Source: Flintibacter sp. KGMB00164 (GTDB lineage: Bacteria; Bacillota; Clostridia; Oscillospirales; Oscillospiraceae). Taken from it: a stretch of 64,000 bases of DNA. The notes below the pieces were generated by a model. It had not been told where the DNA came from. It saw nothing but the letters and a program-made list of their open reading frames with translations, and ran no database searches. The stretch is taken from NCBI RefSeq assembly GCF_008727735.1, contig NZ_CP044227.1, positions 1,922,001 through 1,986,000 of the forward strand, given 5' to 3'. The first letter of the stretch is position 1, and each line of letters starts with the position of its first letter. The position numbers and the translations under genes were made by a program. Shown one piece after another: positions 6,811 through 15,598 of the stretch.

Positions 6811-8384
6811 AGCCGGATGAATTTGACCTCCAGCTGATGGACGAGATGTCCCAACTCCCTCCCCCTGCTCCGGAGGTGCACGACTATACCCCCTGGCAGG
6901 CCTCCATCCGTAAGATCATCTGGGGCATGGTGCTGGTCACGTTCCGCTTTGAATTTTTCTATCTTCAGTACCTGCTGCCCCTGCTGGGAGCCACCCTCCT
7001 CTATCTGGGCTACCGTTCCCTACGGAAAAGCGACCCTTGGTTTACTCTGTGCTGGGGCCTGTCCGCCTTTCTGCTGGTTATCCACATAGCCTATGACATT
7101 CTGACGGCCACCCCAATCATGGCACAAATCACGCAAAATACAGTCCTCAACAACTCCCTGACAGCCCTGATGGTGGTTGCCAACGCCATGATTCTCTTCG
7201 CTCTGCGTGCCGGTATCCGCCGCCGCTTCGTTTCCGTAGCAGGAGTGAAACCCAAGGACTGGCTGGGCCGGGGACTGGTCGCCTACCTTCTGTGCCTGGC
7301 ACTTGCCCTGTGGTCCACCCTGGAGCCAGCTACCGAATCCGGCCTGTTCGGCGACTCCATTACCAACGACTGGCTCTACTATGGCCGCCCCATTGCTGCC
7401 ATTGTCCTTCAGATCTATCTGCTGGTCTGCATCTTCCGCCAAAGTGAGTCCCTGGTCGGCCAGGGCTATGACATCGTACCCGCGCCGGTGCGGGTGCCGG
7501 GCAAGCGCTTCGTGCTAGGCGTTTTTCTTCTGGTGCTGCTGGCCAGCCTCCCCGCCCTATGGCTGAGCAGCCGTCTGCCCACCGGAGAGGCCCGGGAAGT
7601 CACCGCCTCCCTGGCCGGGGAACAGACTGCGGTGCGGGACCATCTGATAGAGCTGGGCCTGCCCCAGGAACTGGCCGACACTCTGGACGAGGCAGAACTT
7701 ACCCGCTGCAAGGATGCCTACGCCGTTCAGACCGGGTCCTGGATAGACCTGAACCTCACGGATGACACGGTCCCCCAGACCGAAGGAACCGATCTTCTTG
7801 TCCAGTTGGACGACGCCCAGGCCCGCTTCTCCGTGTGGCTGGTCTTTCTCCCCCAGGGGCAAGTGCGGTGGTACTACTTCTTTCAGTACGACGCCCTGCC
7901 TGCCCTTCGGCTCCAGGAACAGTTCTCCCTGGATGTATCAAGTAACGACGCTCACGACGACTACACCGCCGCCCTGCTCTGGCAGGAAGGGGAGACTGCC
8001 TACCTCTCCCATCCCCAGGTGCAGCTGGCCGGCGGCCAAACCGCAGAGGAACTCAACGAGGCGCAGCAGTGGTGGTATGAGGAAGAGCTGGAGCGGCTGG
8101 GACACCTCCACTACGCCCCCTACTTCTCCTTCTCCATCCCCCAAAAGGCTACCATGCTAGGCGGCTATCTGGCCTATACCGCAGATGCCAGCGAACACTT
8201 AGAGCGAGAAAACGACTATCCTTACTACGACTTCACCCATCTCTTTCTCCGCCGCCAGACCTCTTTACTCCACTACCCCTTCCGCTCCATCGACGACCTG
8301 GGAGGTTTGGGCTCTTTGGGCGCTTACGGCCCCATCCGCTCCGCCTACGGAACCTTTGAGTACTCCGCTCCCTTCCCACAATGA
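6807..8384 (+). CDS. Membrane protein coupled to the sigma factor (function unknown)
   Basis: This 525-residue protein overlaps the sigma factor by 4 bases. It has a short cytoplasmic head (about 1-35), six or seven membrane segments between 35 and 260, and a large, probably extracellular, C-terminal domain of about 260 residues rich in Trp, Tyr and acidic residues. By position it could act as an anti-sigma factor or sensor, but the head is short and I see no zinc HxxxCxxC motif, so it is not a classical ZAS anti-sigma. I do not recognise the extracellular domain. The length and clean terminator support a real gene. Confidence 0.75.
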   Translation: MKPDEFDLQLMDEMSQLPPPAPEVHDYTPWQASIRKIIWGMVLVTFRFEFFYLQYLLPLLGATLLYLGYRSLRKSDPWFTLCWGLSAFLLVIHIAYDILTATPIMAQITQNTVLNNSLTALMVVANAMILFALRAGIRRRFVSVAGVKPKDWLGRGLVAYLLCLALALWSTLEPATESGLFGDSITNDWLYYGRPIAAIVLQIYLLVCIFRQSESLVGQGYDIVPAPVRVPGKRFVLGVFLLVLLASLPALWLSSRLPTGEAREVTASLAGEQTAVRDHLIELGLPQELADTLDEAELTRCKDAYAVQTGSWIDLNLTDDTVPQTEGTDLLVQLDDAQARFSVWLVFLPQGQVRWYYFFQYDALPALRLQEQFSLDVSSNDAHDDYTAALLWQEGETAYLSHPQVQLAGGQTAEELNEAQQWWYEEELERLGHLHYAPYFSFSIPQKATMLGGYLAYTADASEHLERENDYPYYDFTHLFLRRQTSLLHYPFRSIDDLGGLGSLGAYGPIRSAYGTFEYSAPFPQ

Positions 8385-8387
8385 TCG

Positions 8388-8421
8388 AAAATCCCGCCGG
8401 AACTCCCGGCGGGATTTTTTT
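8388..8421 (+). terminator. Rho-independent terminator after the sigma-factor operon
   Basis: AAATCCCGCCGG and CCGGCGGGATTT form a strong stem, with T residues continuing beyond it. Confidence 0.92.
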
Positions 8422-8489
8422 ACCCTCCTCTGGAAATGCCAGCCCCATTTTGATACAATGGAGAAAACGCGAAGAAAGAGGGAATGTGT

Positions 8490-9329
8490 ATGCGTACCAT
8501 CCAAGCCGCCGCCATCACGGAAGCGGTGGCTCGCCTGTGCATCCAGGCCAACACCTACCTGCCCGCCGACATCGTTGCCGCTCTGGACCGGCAGCGCAAG
8601 GCCGAGCCCTGGCCTCTGGCCAAGGAGACCCTGGGTCTGTTGTGGGACAACATGAAGTTGGCCGAAGAGACCCACATGCCCGTCTGCCAGGACACCGGCA
8701 TGGCCTGCGTATTTGTGGAGCTGGGCCAGGATGTGCACATTGAGGGCGACTTTGAGGCCGCCATTCACGAGGGCGTGCGCCGGGGCTACGGCGAAGGGTA
8801 TCTCCGCAAGTCCATCGTGGGCGACCCCCTGCACCGGGTAAACACCGAGGACAATACCCCCGCTGCCATCACGGTCCGCCTGGTCCCTGGAGACCGGTGT
8901 ACTCTCACTGTGGCCCCCAAGGGCTTCGGCAGCGAGAATATGAGCCGTCTCGGCATGCTCAAGCCCGCCGACGGCGTGGAGGGCGTAAAGAACTTTGTCA
9001 TCGAGACCGTGCGTCTGGCCGGCTCCAACCCCTGCCCCCCCATCGTGCTGGGCATCGGCATCGGCGGCAGCTTTGACAAGGTAGCCTATCTGGCCAAGCA
9101 CGCCTTGCTGCGTCCCATCGACCAGCCTAATCCCGACCCCTACTATGCCCAGCTGGAGCAGGAGCTGCTGGAGTCTGTCAACGCTCTGGGCGTCGGTCCT
9201 CAGGGTTTTGGCGGGCAGACCACCTGCCTGGGGCTGTCCATTGAGACTGCCCCCACCCATGTGGCCGGACTGCCGGTGGCCGTCAATGTGAGCTGTCATG
9301 TGACCCGTCGGGCCACGGAAGAGCTGTAA
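8490..9329 (+). CDS. Class I fumarate hydratase, alpha subunit
   Basis: The 279-residue protein matches the N-terminal (alpha) half of oxygen-sensitive [4Fe-4S] fumarases, which interconvert fumarate and malate. In clostridia this enzyme is split into alpha and beta chains, and both are here. Family motifs include PVCQDTGMACVFVELG near residue 70 and GIGIGGSFDKVA near 190; the cluster cysteines are spread through the chain (for example C71 in VCQDTG). The start is set at the ATG at 8490, 7 bases after GAGGG; the ATG two codons earlier is too close to that site. It is co-transcribed with the beta subunit 14 bp downstream. Confidence 0.92.
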   Translation: MRTIQAAAITEAVARLCIQANTYLPADIVAALDRQRKAEPWPLAKETLGLLWDNMKLAEETHMPVCQDTGMACVFVELGQDVHIEGDFEAAIHEGVRRGYGEGYLRKSIVGDPLHRVNTEDNTPAAITVRLVPGDRCTLTVAPKGFGSENMSRLGMLKPADGVEGVKNFVIETVRLAGSNPCPPIVLGIGIGGSFDKVAYLAKHALLRPIDQPNPDPYYAQLEQELLESVNALGVGPQGFGGQTTCLGLSIETAPTHVAGLPVAVNVSCHVTRRATEEL

Positions 9330-9343
9330 AGGAGGTCCTCGCT

Positions 9344-9913
9344 ATGCAATATAAACTGACCACTCCCGTCACCCGGGAGGATCTGGCTCCCCTGCGGGCC
9401 GGAGATACGGTTCTGCTCTCCGGGGTAGTATACACCGCCCGGGACGCCGCTCACAAGCGGCTCATGGAGCGGCTGGACGCCGGGGAGCCCCTGCCCTTCC
9501 TTCTGGAGGGCAGCGCCATCTATTACGTAGGTCCCACCCCGGAGAAACCCGGGCAGGTCATCGGCTCCGCCGGTCCCACCACCAGCGGACGGATGGACGC
9601 CTACTCCCCCCGGCTTCTGGATCTGGGCCAGTCCATCATGATCGGCAAGGGCAAGCGCAACCAGGCGGTCAAAGATGCAGTGGTACGCAACGGTGCGGTG
9701 TATCTGGCTGCCCTGGGCGGCGCGGGTGCCCTGATGGCGGGGAGCGTCAAAGAGCTGGAGGTCATCTGCTGGGAGGATCTGGGCTGTGAGGCCGTCCGCC
9801 GTTTGGAGGTAAAGGATTTTCCCCTTACGGTAATTCTGGATTCCCAGGGCGGCGACCTCTACGAGAGCGGTCCGGCGGCATACCTAGCTTCCCTTGAGGC
9901 AAAGGAGGGGTAA
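9344..9913 (+). CDS. Class I fumarate hydratase, beta subunit
   Basis: The 189-residue beta subunit carries the Fe-S hydro-lyase C-terminal domain. Motifs are GDTVLLSGVVYTARDAAHKR near 20-40, YYVGPTP near 65 and the IGSAGPTTSGRMD loop near 77-89. The last of these binds substrate in the family. It starts 14 bp after the alpha gene with AAAGGAGG upstream. Fumarase and the closely related L(+)-tartrate dehydratase cannot be separated by eye; fumarase is the likelier role here. Confidence 0.9.
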   Translation: MQYKLTTPVTREDLAPLRAGDTVLLSGVVYTARDAAHKRLMERLDAGEPLPFLLEGSAIYYVGPTPEKPGQVIGSAGPTTSGRMDAYSPRLLDLGQSIMIGKGKRNQAVKDAVVRNGAVYLAALGGAGALMAGSVKELEVICWEDLGCEAVRRLEVKDFPLTVILDSQGGDLYESGPAAYLASLEAKEG

Positions 9914-9916
9914 AGG

Positions 9917-10549
9917 ATGTTCACCTGCGCCCAATGTGCCATCGAGGCCTGCCGTTCCGGACAGCTGGACAAGATGCCCAAGAACTGTCCTATGCAGGAT
10001 CCGGCCTTTTTTGAGCAGCTTTTAGAGGAATACTTTAAGCCGGAGAACCACGATTTCTTTGTCACCAGCGCTGTCATCGAAGCGGCGGGCTACTGCCGCT
10101 GGCCCCGTCTGCGGGAGACGGTGGAGTTTGCCAAGCGGATGGGCTACACCAAGCTGGGCCTGGCCTTCTGCGCGGGACTTCATAAGGAGGCCGCCATTGT
10201 GGACCGCATCTTAAGACAGAACGGCTTTGAGGTCTCCTCGGTGATCTGCAAGACCGGTTCCATTCCCAAGGATCGTGCCGGAGTCCCGGCGGAGTACCGG
10301 GTACGCCCGGGCACCTATGAGGTGATGTGCAACCCCATCGCCCAGGCGGAGCTGCTCAACAAGGAGGGCACCCAGTTCAACATCTGCCTGGGCCTGTGCG
10401 TAGGCCACGACTCCCTCTTTTATAAATACTCCAAAGCCCTGGTCACCACCCTGGTGGCCAAGGACCGGGCCACAGGCAATAACCCCGCCGCCGCCATCTA
10501 CTGCGCCGACGGATATTTCAAATCCCGGCTGGATCTCAACAACCCTTAA
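9917..10549 (+). CDS. DUF1847 family metal-binding protein
   Basis: This 210-residue cysteine-rich protein starts MFTCAQCAIEAC and has further cysteines around residues 54-57, 87 and 114, a pattern typical of DUF1847, whose members are described as probable metal-binding proteins. It follows the fumarase beta gene by 3 bp, so it is in the same operon. It might help the iron-sulfur enzyme or use the same metal, but this is inference from position. RBS AAAGGA precedes the ATG. A strong terminator ends the operon. Confidence 0.8.
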   Translation: MFTCAQCAIEACRSGQLDKMPKNCPMQDPAFFEQLLEEYFKPENHDFFVTSAVIEAAGYCRWPRLRETVEFAKRMGYTKLGLAFCAGLHKEAAIVDRILRQNGFEVSSVICKTGSIPKDRAGVPAEYRVRPGTYEVMCNPIAQAELLNKEGTQFNICLGLCVGHDSLFYKYSKALVTTLVAKDRATGNNPAAAIYCADGYFKSRLDLNNP

Positions 10550-10564
10550 TTCTTTTCATTTTTT

Positions 10565-10594
10565 AAGACCGGAGCAGTCGCTCCGGTCTTTTTT
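10565..10594 (+). terminator. Rho-independent terminator after the fumarase operon
   Basis: AAGACCGGAGC and GCTCCGGTCTT with an AGTC loop are followed by T residues. Confidence 0.93.
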
Positions 10595-10598
10595 CTTC

Positions 10599-10627
10599 TT
10601 GACCGGGACACTCCACCGTGGTATGAT
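10599..10627 (+). promoter_or_regulatory. Promoter for the Crp/Fnr-ABC operon
   Basis: TTGACC (10599-10604), 17 bp, TATGAT (10622-10627). Expected transcript start is near 10634, inside the dyad described next. Confidence 0.7.
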
Positions 10628-10631
10628 CATT

Positions 10632-10649
10632 CTGTCTCAAATAAGACAG
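10632..10649. promoter_or_regulatory. Operator-like dyad at the transcript start of the Crp/Fnr gene
   Basis: CTGTCT and AGACAG form a perfect 6-bp inverted repeat with a 6-bp spacer, placed right after the -10 box. A site at +1 would suit repression, possibly autoregulation by the encoded regulator. Confidence 0.5.
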
Positions 10650-10665
10650 TTTGGAGGTGTCCCCT

Positions 10666-11322
10666 GTGACGGAGCTTACCGCGGCGGAGCGTTCCCTGCT
10701 GAGCCGCTGCCCCCTGCTTCTGGGTGGGGATGAGGCACTGGTGCTGCGCGTTGCCGGGTCGGAAGACGCCTGGGTCCAGGATTTTGCCGCTGGAGAGGTA
10801 CTCTACCAGCCCCACCGGTTTCTCCGCTGTCTGGGGGTACTGCTCTCCGGGCAGGTCAGGGTGACCAATGGTGCGCTGTCAGTCAGCACCCTGGAGGCTG
10901 GAGAACTCTTCGGAGCCGCCGCTCTCTATAACGACGCCCCTGACTACGCCACGACTCTCACTGCTCACACCCCCTGCCGGGCTATTTTCTTTCCCCAGGC
11001 CACGGTGGACCGGCTGCTGGGGGAAGAACCTCTGCTGCGCCGCAACTACCTGCGCTATCTCTCCGGCCGCATCCGATTTCTCTCCGGGCGGCTCCAGTCG
11101 GTGACCCAGTCGGGATCGGAAGGCAAGCTGGCCCGCTATCTGCTGGCCAATGCCGTGGACGGTCCGGTCAACATCTCGGCCACCGATCTTGCCCGGCAGC
11201 TGGGACTCAGCCGCGCTTCCCTCTACCGGGCCTTTGACGCACTGGAACAGGCGGATCTCATCCGCCGCTCAGGGAAGACCATTGAAGTTCCCAGCCTCCC
11301 CGCCCTCCAGTCCGTCCTATAA
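10666..11322 (+). CDS. Crp/Fnr-family transcriptional regulator
   Basis: The 218-residue protein has an N-terminal cyclic-nucleotide-binding-like beta barrel (about 20-120, with LSGQVRVTNG and LEAGELFGAAAL) and a C-terminal helix-turn-helix (ISATDLARQLGLSRASLYRAF, about 164-184). There is no Fnr-type cysteine cluster at the N-terminus, so it is not an iron-sulfur oxygen sensor. The GTG at 10666 lies 8 bases after GGAGG; an earlier in-frame TTG at 10651 overlaps that site. It heads an operon with an ABC importer 31 bp downstream and probably controls it. The effector is unknown. Confidence 0.88.
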   Translation: MTELTAAERSLLSRCPLLLGGDEALVLRVAGSEDAWVQDFAAGEVLYQPHRFLRCLGVLLSGQVRVTNGALSVSTLEAGELFGAAALYNDAPDYATTLTAHTPCRAIFFPQATVDRLLGEEPLLRRNYLRYLSGRIRFLSGRLQSVTQSGSEGKLARYLLANAVDGPVNISATDLARQLGLSRASLYRAFDALEQADLIRRSGKTIEVPSLPALQSVL

Positions 11323-11353
11323 TTTTGTAGTTTCAAAACGAAAGGAAGATATT

Positions 11354-12391
11354 ATGAAACGCAAACTCTCTCTGCTCCTGTGCGCTGCACTCACCCTGTC
11401 CCTGCTGGCAGGCTGCGGTCCTAAAAATACCGGCAACGGCTCCGCTTCCGGTTCGGACAGCACCTCCCAGTCCACTAGTCAGAACACCGAGGACCGCACC
11501 CAGGTAGACTTCATGGTCCTCTCCGGCCCCACCGGCGTGGGCGCGGCCAAGCTGCTCTCTGACAACGACGCGGGCACCACCCTCAACGACTACAATGCCG
11601 AGGTGGTCACCGAGAATGGCCAGATCCAGACTGCCCTCACCTCCGGCGAGGTGGACATCGCCGCCATCGCCACCAATGTGGCCGCCAATCTTGCCGCGCA
11701 AAGCGACGGCTCCATCCAGATGCTGGCGGTGAACACCTTGGGTGTGCTGTATATTCTGGACAAGAATGTAGGCGTCACCTCTCTGGCCGACCTGTCCGGC
11801 AAGACCATCTACGCCACCGGCAAGGGCGCCAATCCTGAGTACATTCTCAACTACCTGCTCACCCAGAACGGCGTGGACCCCACCACGGACGTGACCATTG
11901 AGTGGCTCACCGCCGAAGAGGTTTCCGCTAAAATGATCTCCTCCGACAGCGCCGTGTGTATGCTCCCCGTTCCCGCTGCCACCGCTCTGATGGCCAAGGA
12001 CTCCGCGGTCAAGCAGGCCATCTCCCTGTCCGACGCCTGGGACGAGCTAGGCAACGGTTCCCTGGCCATGGGCTGCGTGGTGGCCCGCACCGAGTTCATC
12101 GAGGAGAATCCCCAGGCTGTGGCCGACTTCCTCACCGAGTATGAGGCCTCCATCAACTACATGAAGGATGAGGCCAATGTGGATACCGCCAGTGAACTGG
12201 TGGCCCAGTATAAGATCACTCCCTCCGCTGCCATTGCCGCTGCGGCCATTCCCCAGTGCAACCTCACCTTTGCCTCCGGTCAGGAGATGAAGGACCTGGT
12301 GGAGGGCTACTTCTCCGTTCTGTTCCAGGCCAATCCCGCCTCCATCGGCGGCGGAATGCCCTACGACAGCTTCTACTATGGCGTGGCGTAA
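11354..12391 (+). CDS. ABC transporter substrate-binding lipoprotein (sulfonate/nitrate/taurine class)
   Basis: The 345-residue protein has a lipoprotein signal peptide (MKRKLSLLLCAALTLSLLAGC, written here as an n-region plus the lipobox LAGC at 18-21), then a Ser/Thr/Asn-rich linker and a type 2 periplasmic-binding fold of the NMT1/SsuA type. GPTGVGAAKLL, LTSGEVDIAAIATNVAANLAA and DLSGKTIYATGKGANPEYI are typical. It is anchored on the outer face of the membrane and delivers ligand to the adjacent permease. The RBS is AAAGGAAG. The gene overlaps the permease start by 14 bp. The ligand cannot be read from sequence; thiamine precursors or sulfonates are possible. Confidence 0.87.
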   Translation: MKRKLSLLLCAALTLSLLAGCGPKNTGNGSASGSDSTSQSTSQNTEDRTQVDFMVLSGPTGVGAAKLLSDNDAGTTLNDYNAEVVTENGQIQTALTSGEVDIAAIATNVAANLAAQSDGSIQMLAVNTLGVLYILDKNVGVTSLADLSGKTIYATGKGANPEYILNYLLTQNGVDPTTDVTIEWLTAEEVSAKMISSDSAVCMLPVPAATALMAKDSAVKQAISLSDAWDELGNGSLAMGCVVARTEFIEENPQAVADFLTEYEASINYMKDEANVDTASELVAQYKITPSAAIAAAAIPQCNLTFASGQEMKDLVEGYFSVLFQANPASIGGGMPYDSFYYGVA

Positions 12392-13145
12392 ATTTCTGAC
12401 TTATCTGCTGCCCCCGGCCTTTTGGCTGGGGGTTTGGCAGTTGGCGGCCCTTTTTGCCCAGAAGCAGAAGCTGGGCATCTTCCTTCCCACCCCCTGGACC
12501 GTAGTCCAGACTCTGGCTGCGCTTTGCGTCACCGGCGAATTTTGGTGTGCCATTGCCCTGTCTCTGGGCCGCATCCTGGCCGGCATGGTGCTGGGCACTC
12601 TGCTGGGCGCTCTGCTGGCCGCTCTCACTTGTGCCTGCTCCTGGGCCGACCTTCTCTTCTCCCCTGTGATCCGCATGATCCGGGCCGTCCCGGTGGTATC
12701 CTTCATTCTCTTGGTCATGCTGGCGGTGTACCGCTCTACGGTACCCATGGTCATTGTCACCCTGATGGTGCTGCCGGTGGTGTGGAGTAACGTAAAGCAG
12801 GGTATTGGCCAGGCAGACCGGCAGCTTCTGGAGCTGGGACGGGCCTACCGCTTCTCCCGCTGGAAGAAGGTCAAGCTCATTTACCTCCCCTCCATCCAGC
12901 CCTATTTTCTCTCCGCCGTTACCACAGGCATGGGCCTGGCCTGGAAGTCCGGGGTAGCTGCCGAGGTGCTGTGTACCCCTCGCCAAGCCATCGGCACCGA
13001 GGTCTACAACGCCAAATTCTATCTGGAGATCCCCACGCTTTTTGCCTGGACCGCGGTGGTGGTGGCCCTGAGCCTGACCATGGAGTGGCTCCTGGCTGCC
13101 GCTGTGCGGCGCTGGAAAGGAGGTGCGTCCCATGCAGGTCACTGA
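12378..13145 (+). CDS. ABC transporter permease (SsuC/TauC class)
   Basis: This 255-residue permease of the BPD_transp_1 family has about six membrane helices. The EAA-type loop contacting the ATPase is visible as [27 protein letters not shown] (about 152-178, shown in part). It starts within the binding-protein gene and ends within the ATPase gene, with 14-bp overlaps at both ends, so the three are translationally coupled. Permeases of this type work as homodimers in sulfonate, nitrate or hydroxymethylpyrimidine importers. Confidence 0.87.
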   Translation: MAWRKFLTYLLPPAFWLGVWQLAALFAQKQKLGIFLPTPWTVVQTLAALCVTGEFWCAIALSLGRILAGMVLGTLLGALLAALTCACSWADLLFSPVIRMIRAVPVVSFILLVMLAVYRSTVPMVIVTLMVLPVVWSNVKQGIGQADRQLLELGRAYRFSRWKKVKLIYLPSIQPYFLSAVTTGMGLAWKSGVAAEVLCTPRQAIGTEVYNAKFYLEIPTLFAWTAVVVALSLTMEWLLAAAVRRWKGGASHAGH

Positions 13146-13707
13146 TTTGACCCTCTCTTTTGGGGAAAAGCAGGTGCTGGACCGCTTCTCCCTAAAAATT
13201 CCCCAGGGAGTGACGGTCCTCTCCGGCCCCTCCGGCTGTGGAAAGACCACCCTCCTGCGGGTCATTGCCGGATTGGAACATCCCCAAAGCGGACAGGTGG
13301 AGGGAATCACCCCAGCCGAGACCGCCTTTCTCTTTCAGGAGGACCGGCTTTTCCCTTGGCGCACGGTGGAGCAGCACCTCACCGACATACTGCCCCGCAG
13401 CCGCTGGGATGAGGTCCCCCGCTGGATTGCCCTGGCGGAGCTGGAGGGGGAGGAGTACCGCCGCCCCGCTGCTCTTTCCGGCGGGATGCGCCGCCGTCTG
13501 GCTCTGGTGCGCTGTCTGGCTCTGGGTGGAAAACTCTACCTGTTGGACGAGCCCTTCACCGGCATCGATCCGGAACGCACAAAGCGGCTGATGACCTTTC
13601 TGCGGGAGCTGGGCACACCGGTCCTGCTGTCCAGCCACGAGACTCAGGTACTTTCCCTGGCCGACCAGGTGGTGCAGCTGGACGGATATCCTTTGCATAT
13701 TTTGTAG
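13132..13707 (+). CDS. ABC transporter ATP-binding protein (short)
   Basis: The 191-residue ATPase has Walker A ([10 protein letters not shown]), a Q-loop ([13 protein letters not shown]), a signature of LSGGM, Walker B ([12 protein letters not shown]) and the H-loop (SSHE). At 191 residues it is shorter than the usual 240-260 for SsuB/TauB, because the C-terminal extension and some loops are missing; all catalytic motifs remain. The ATG at 13132 follows AAAGGAGG; an in-frame GTG three codons upstream is too close. It is the last gene of the Crp/Fnr-ABC operon. I saw no clear terminator in the short gap that follows. Confidence 0.88.
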   Translation: MQVTDLTLSFGEKQVLDRFSLKIPQGVTVLSGPSGCGKTTLLRVIAGLEHPQSGQVEGITPAETAFLFQEDRLFPWRTVEQHLTDILPRSRWDEVPRWIALAELEGEEYRRPAALSGGMRRRLALVRCLALGGKLYLLDEPFTGIDPERTKRLMTFLRELGTPVLLSSHETQVLSLADQVVQLDGYPLHIL

Positions 13708-13764
13708 AGTTTTCTCCTATTTTTCCCATTTTTCGTCCTTTTTTGCATTTTAACGATCTCTTGC

Positions 13765-13793
13765 TTGCATGTCTCCTCAAAAACCGCTATAAT
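13765..13793 (+). promoter_or_regulatory. Promoter for the AGCS symporter gene
   Basis: TTGCAT (13765-13770), 17 bp, TATAAT (13788-13793). The leader of about 70 nt contains one small hairpin (AGCGGA with TCCGCT); I see no glycine riboswitch. Confidence 0.65.
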
Positions 13794-13869
13794 GTGGAGT
13801 ATCTTTAGTCCTTTACACGGGCACAGCGGATGTGTGTGTTCCGCTGAAACACGAGAGCGAGGGATCACA

Positions 13870-15249
13870 ATGCTTGCACAAATCGAAGCCATTAACAGTG
13901 CGGTAAACGGCGTGGTCTGGGGTCCTATCATGCTGGTTTTATTGGTTGGCACCGGCATCTACCTCACCTTCCGCACCCGGGGGCTGCAGGCCCGGCGCTT
14001 TGGGTTTATCCTGCGCAACACCATCGGCACCCTGTTTTCCAAGGATAAGAAAAAGAGCGGCAGCCAGCATAACCTCACCCCCTTCCAGGCGGTATCTACC
14101 GCTCTGGCCGGCACGGTGGGTACCGGCAACATTGCCGGCGTCACCGGCGCTATCTTTGTCGGCGGTCCCGGCGCGGTGTTCTGGATGTGGGTTTCCGCCT
14201 TCTTTGGTATGATGACCAAGTACGCTGAGATCGTGCTGTCCGTGAAATACCGCCAGGTAGACGAGAAGGGCGCCCACTACGGCGGCCCCATGTACTACAT
14301 TGAGAAGGGCGCAGGCCAGAAGTGGCTGGCCATCCTCTTCGCCCTGCTGGGCGGTATCGCCTGCTTCGGCATCGGCAACATTGCCCAGTCCACCGAGATC
14401 GCCGGCGCGGTGCAGTCCCTCACTGGATTGGATCCCCTGTACACCGGCATTATCCTGGCCATCCTCACCGCCATCGTTGTCATCGGCGGGGTCAAGCGCA
14501 TCGGCCAGGTTGCCTCCTATCTGGTGCCATTTATGGCCATGTTCTACATCGTGGCCGGTCTGGCCATTATCATCCTGCGCATTACCGACGTGCCCGCCGC
14601 TCTGGCCTCCATCTTTACTCAGGCCTTTAGCCTGGAACCCCGTGAGATCGGCGGCGGTGTGGCCGGCTACACGATTATGATCTCCATGCAGCAGGGCGTG
14701 GCCCGGGGCGTGTTCTCCAACGAGGCCGGCCTTGGCTCCGCTCCCATGGCTCACGCCGCCTCCGATACCCAAGAGCCGGTGGAGCAGGGCATGTGGGGCG
14801 TGTTTGAGGTGTTTGTGGACACCATCGTGATTTGTACCCTCACCTCCATGGCCATCCTCCTCTCCGGCGTTCTGGAGTATGACCTCAGCTTCTTCGCCTC
14901 CAACGGCGCGGCGGCCGCAGCGGCCTTCAACGCCATTCTCCCCGGCACCATCGGCGGCACAGTCCTGCAAATTAGTCTGCTGTTCTTCGCGCTCTCCACC
15001 ATTCTGGGCTGGAGCTACTACGGCGAGCGCTGCTGGGGTTACCTGAGCAACAACAACAAGGTGGTCAACGTCATCTTCAAAATCGCCTTTGTCCTTATGT
15101 GTGTCGTGGGCTCTGTGGGCTCCGGCACCCTCATGTGGAACATCTCCGACACCCTCAACGGCATGATGGCCATCCCCAACCTGGTGGGCCTGCTGCTCCT
15201 GTCCGGCACGGTCATTCGCCTGACTCGGGAGTATTTTGACAAGAAGTGA
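13870..15249 (+). CDS. Alanine/glycine:cation symporter (AGCS family)
   Basis: The 459-residue membrane protein belongs to the AGCS family, which imports alanine or glycine with sodium or protons. Signatures are GTGNIAGVTGAIFVGGPGAVFW near 80-100 (in part), KYAEIVLSVKYR near 117-128, GGPMYYIEKG near 140 and SNEAGLGSAPMAHAA near 285-299. About ten membrane helices are visible. The ATG at 13870 follows GCGAGGG; the frame is open 35 codons further upstream but without a ribosome site. It is monocistronic, between its own promoter and the valS T-box region. Confidence 0.92.
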   Translation: MLAQIEAINSAVNGVVWGPIMLVLLVGTGIYLTFRTRGLQARRFGFILRNTIGTLFSKDKKKSGSQHNLTPFQAVSTALAGTVGTGNIAGVTGAIFVGGPGAVFWMWVSAFFGMMTKYAEIVLSVKYRQVDEKGAHYGGPMYYIEKGAGQKWLAILFALLGGIACFGIGNIAQSTEIAGAVQSLTGLDPLYTGIILAILTAIVVIGGVKRIGQVASYLVPFMAMFYIVAGLAIIILRITDVPAALASIFTQAFSLEPREIGGGVAGYTIMISMQQGVARGVFSNEAGLGSAPMAHAASDTQEPVEQGMWGVFEVFVDTIVICTLTSMAILLSGVLEYDLSFFASNGAAAAAAFNAILPGTIGGTVLQISLLFFALSTILGWSYYGERCWGYLSNNNKVVNVIFKIAFVLMCVVGSVGSGTLMWNISDTLNGMMAIPNLVGLLLLSGTVIRLTREYFDKK

Positions 15250-15262
15250 GTGAAGTTCCCCA

Positions 15263-15291
15263 TTGACATTTGGAAACCGCCTCTTTATAAT
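15263..15291 (+). promoter_or_regulatory. Promoter for the valS T-box transcript
   Basis: Consensus TTGACA (15263-15268), 17 bp, TATAAT (15286-15291). Confidence 0.85.
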
Positions 15292-15297
15292 GTTATT

Positions 15298-15536
15298 TTG
15301 TAAAAGCATTGCGGAAGAGGAGTAGCCTGCCCAGGCGGCACAGCGAGGAGACGGTCGGTGCGAGTCTCCCCCCAAAGCAGGTGAAGGTGGCTTCCAAGCT
15401 CCGTCCCCCAAGTCGCAGTAAGGGACGGCGGCTCCCGCCGTTACCGGGTCAGAGCGCGGACCTTAGGTCCGAACTCAGGTGGTACCACGGACGTTTTGTT
15501 CGCCCTGAGCCTTTCAAGGCTCAGGGCGATTTTTTT
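15298..15536 (+). promoter_or_regulatory. T-box riboswitch controlling valS
   Basis: The leader shows T-box landmarks in order. In Stem I, GGAAG pairs with CTTCC around an AGTAG loop-E motif and a specifier loop. The T-box core AGGTGGTACCACGG is at 15477-15490. A rho-independent terminator with 13-bp arms (15501-15528) and a T-run follows. Uncharged tRNA binding would favour the antiterminator. The specifier loop's 3' side reads TGAAGGTGG (15382-15390); GTG (Val) at 15387-15389 agrees with the downstream gene, while GGT one base earlier would be glycine. Confidence 0.93.
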
Positions 15537-15598
15537 GCCCGGAGCCGAACCCCGCCCGGCCCTGCCGGAGCACACAACAGAGGAGTGTTACAACACCC

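Noticed and set aside
13800-13869. Possible glycine riboswitch ahead of the AGCS symporter
   Set aside because: The leader is only about 70 nt with one small hairpin; the conserved glycine-aptamer core is not visible.
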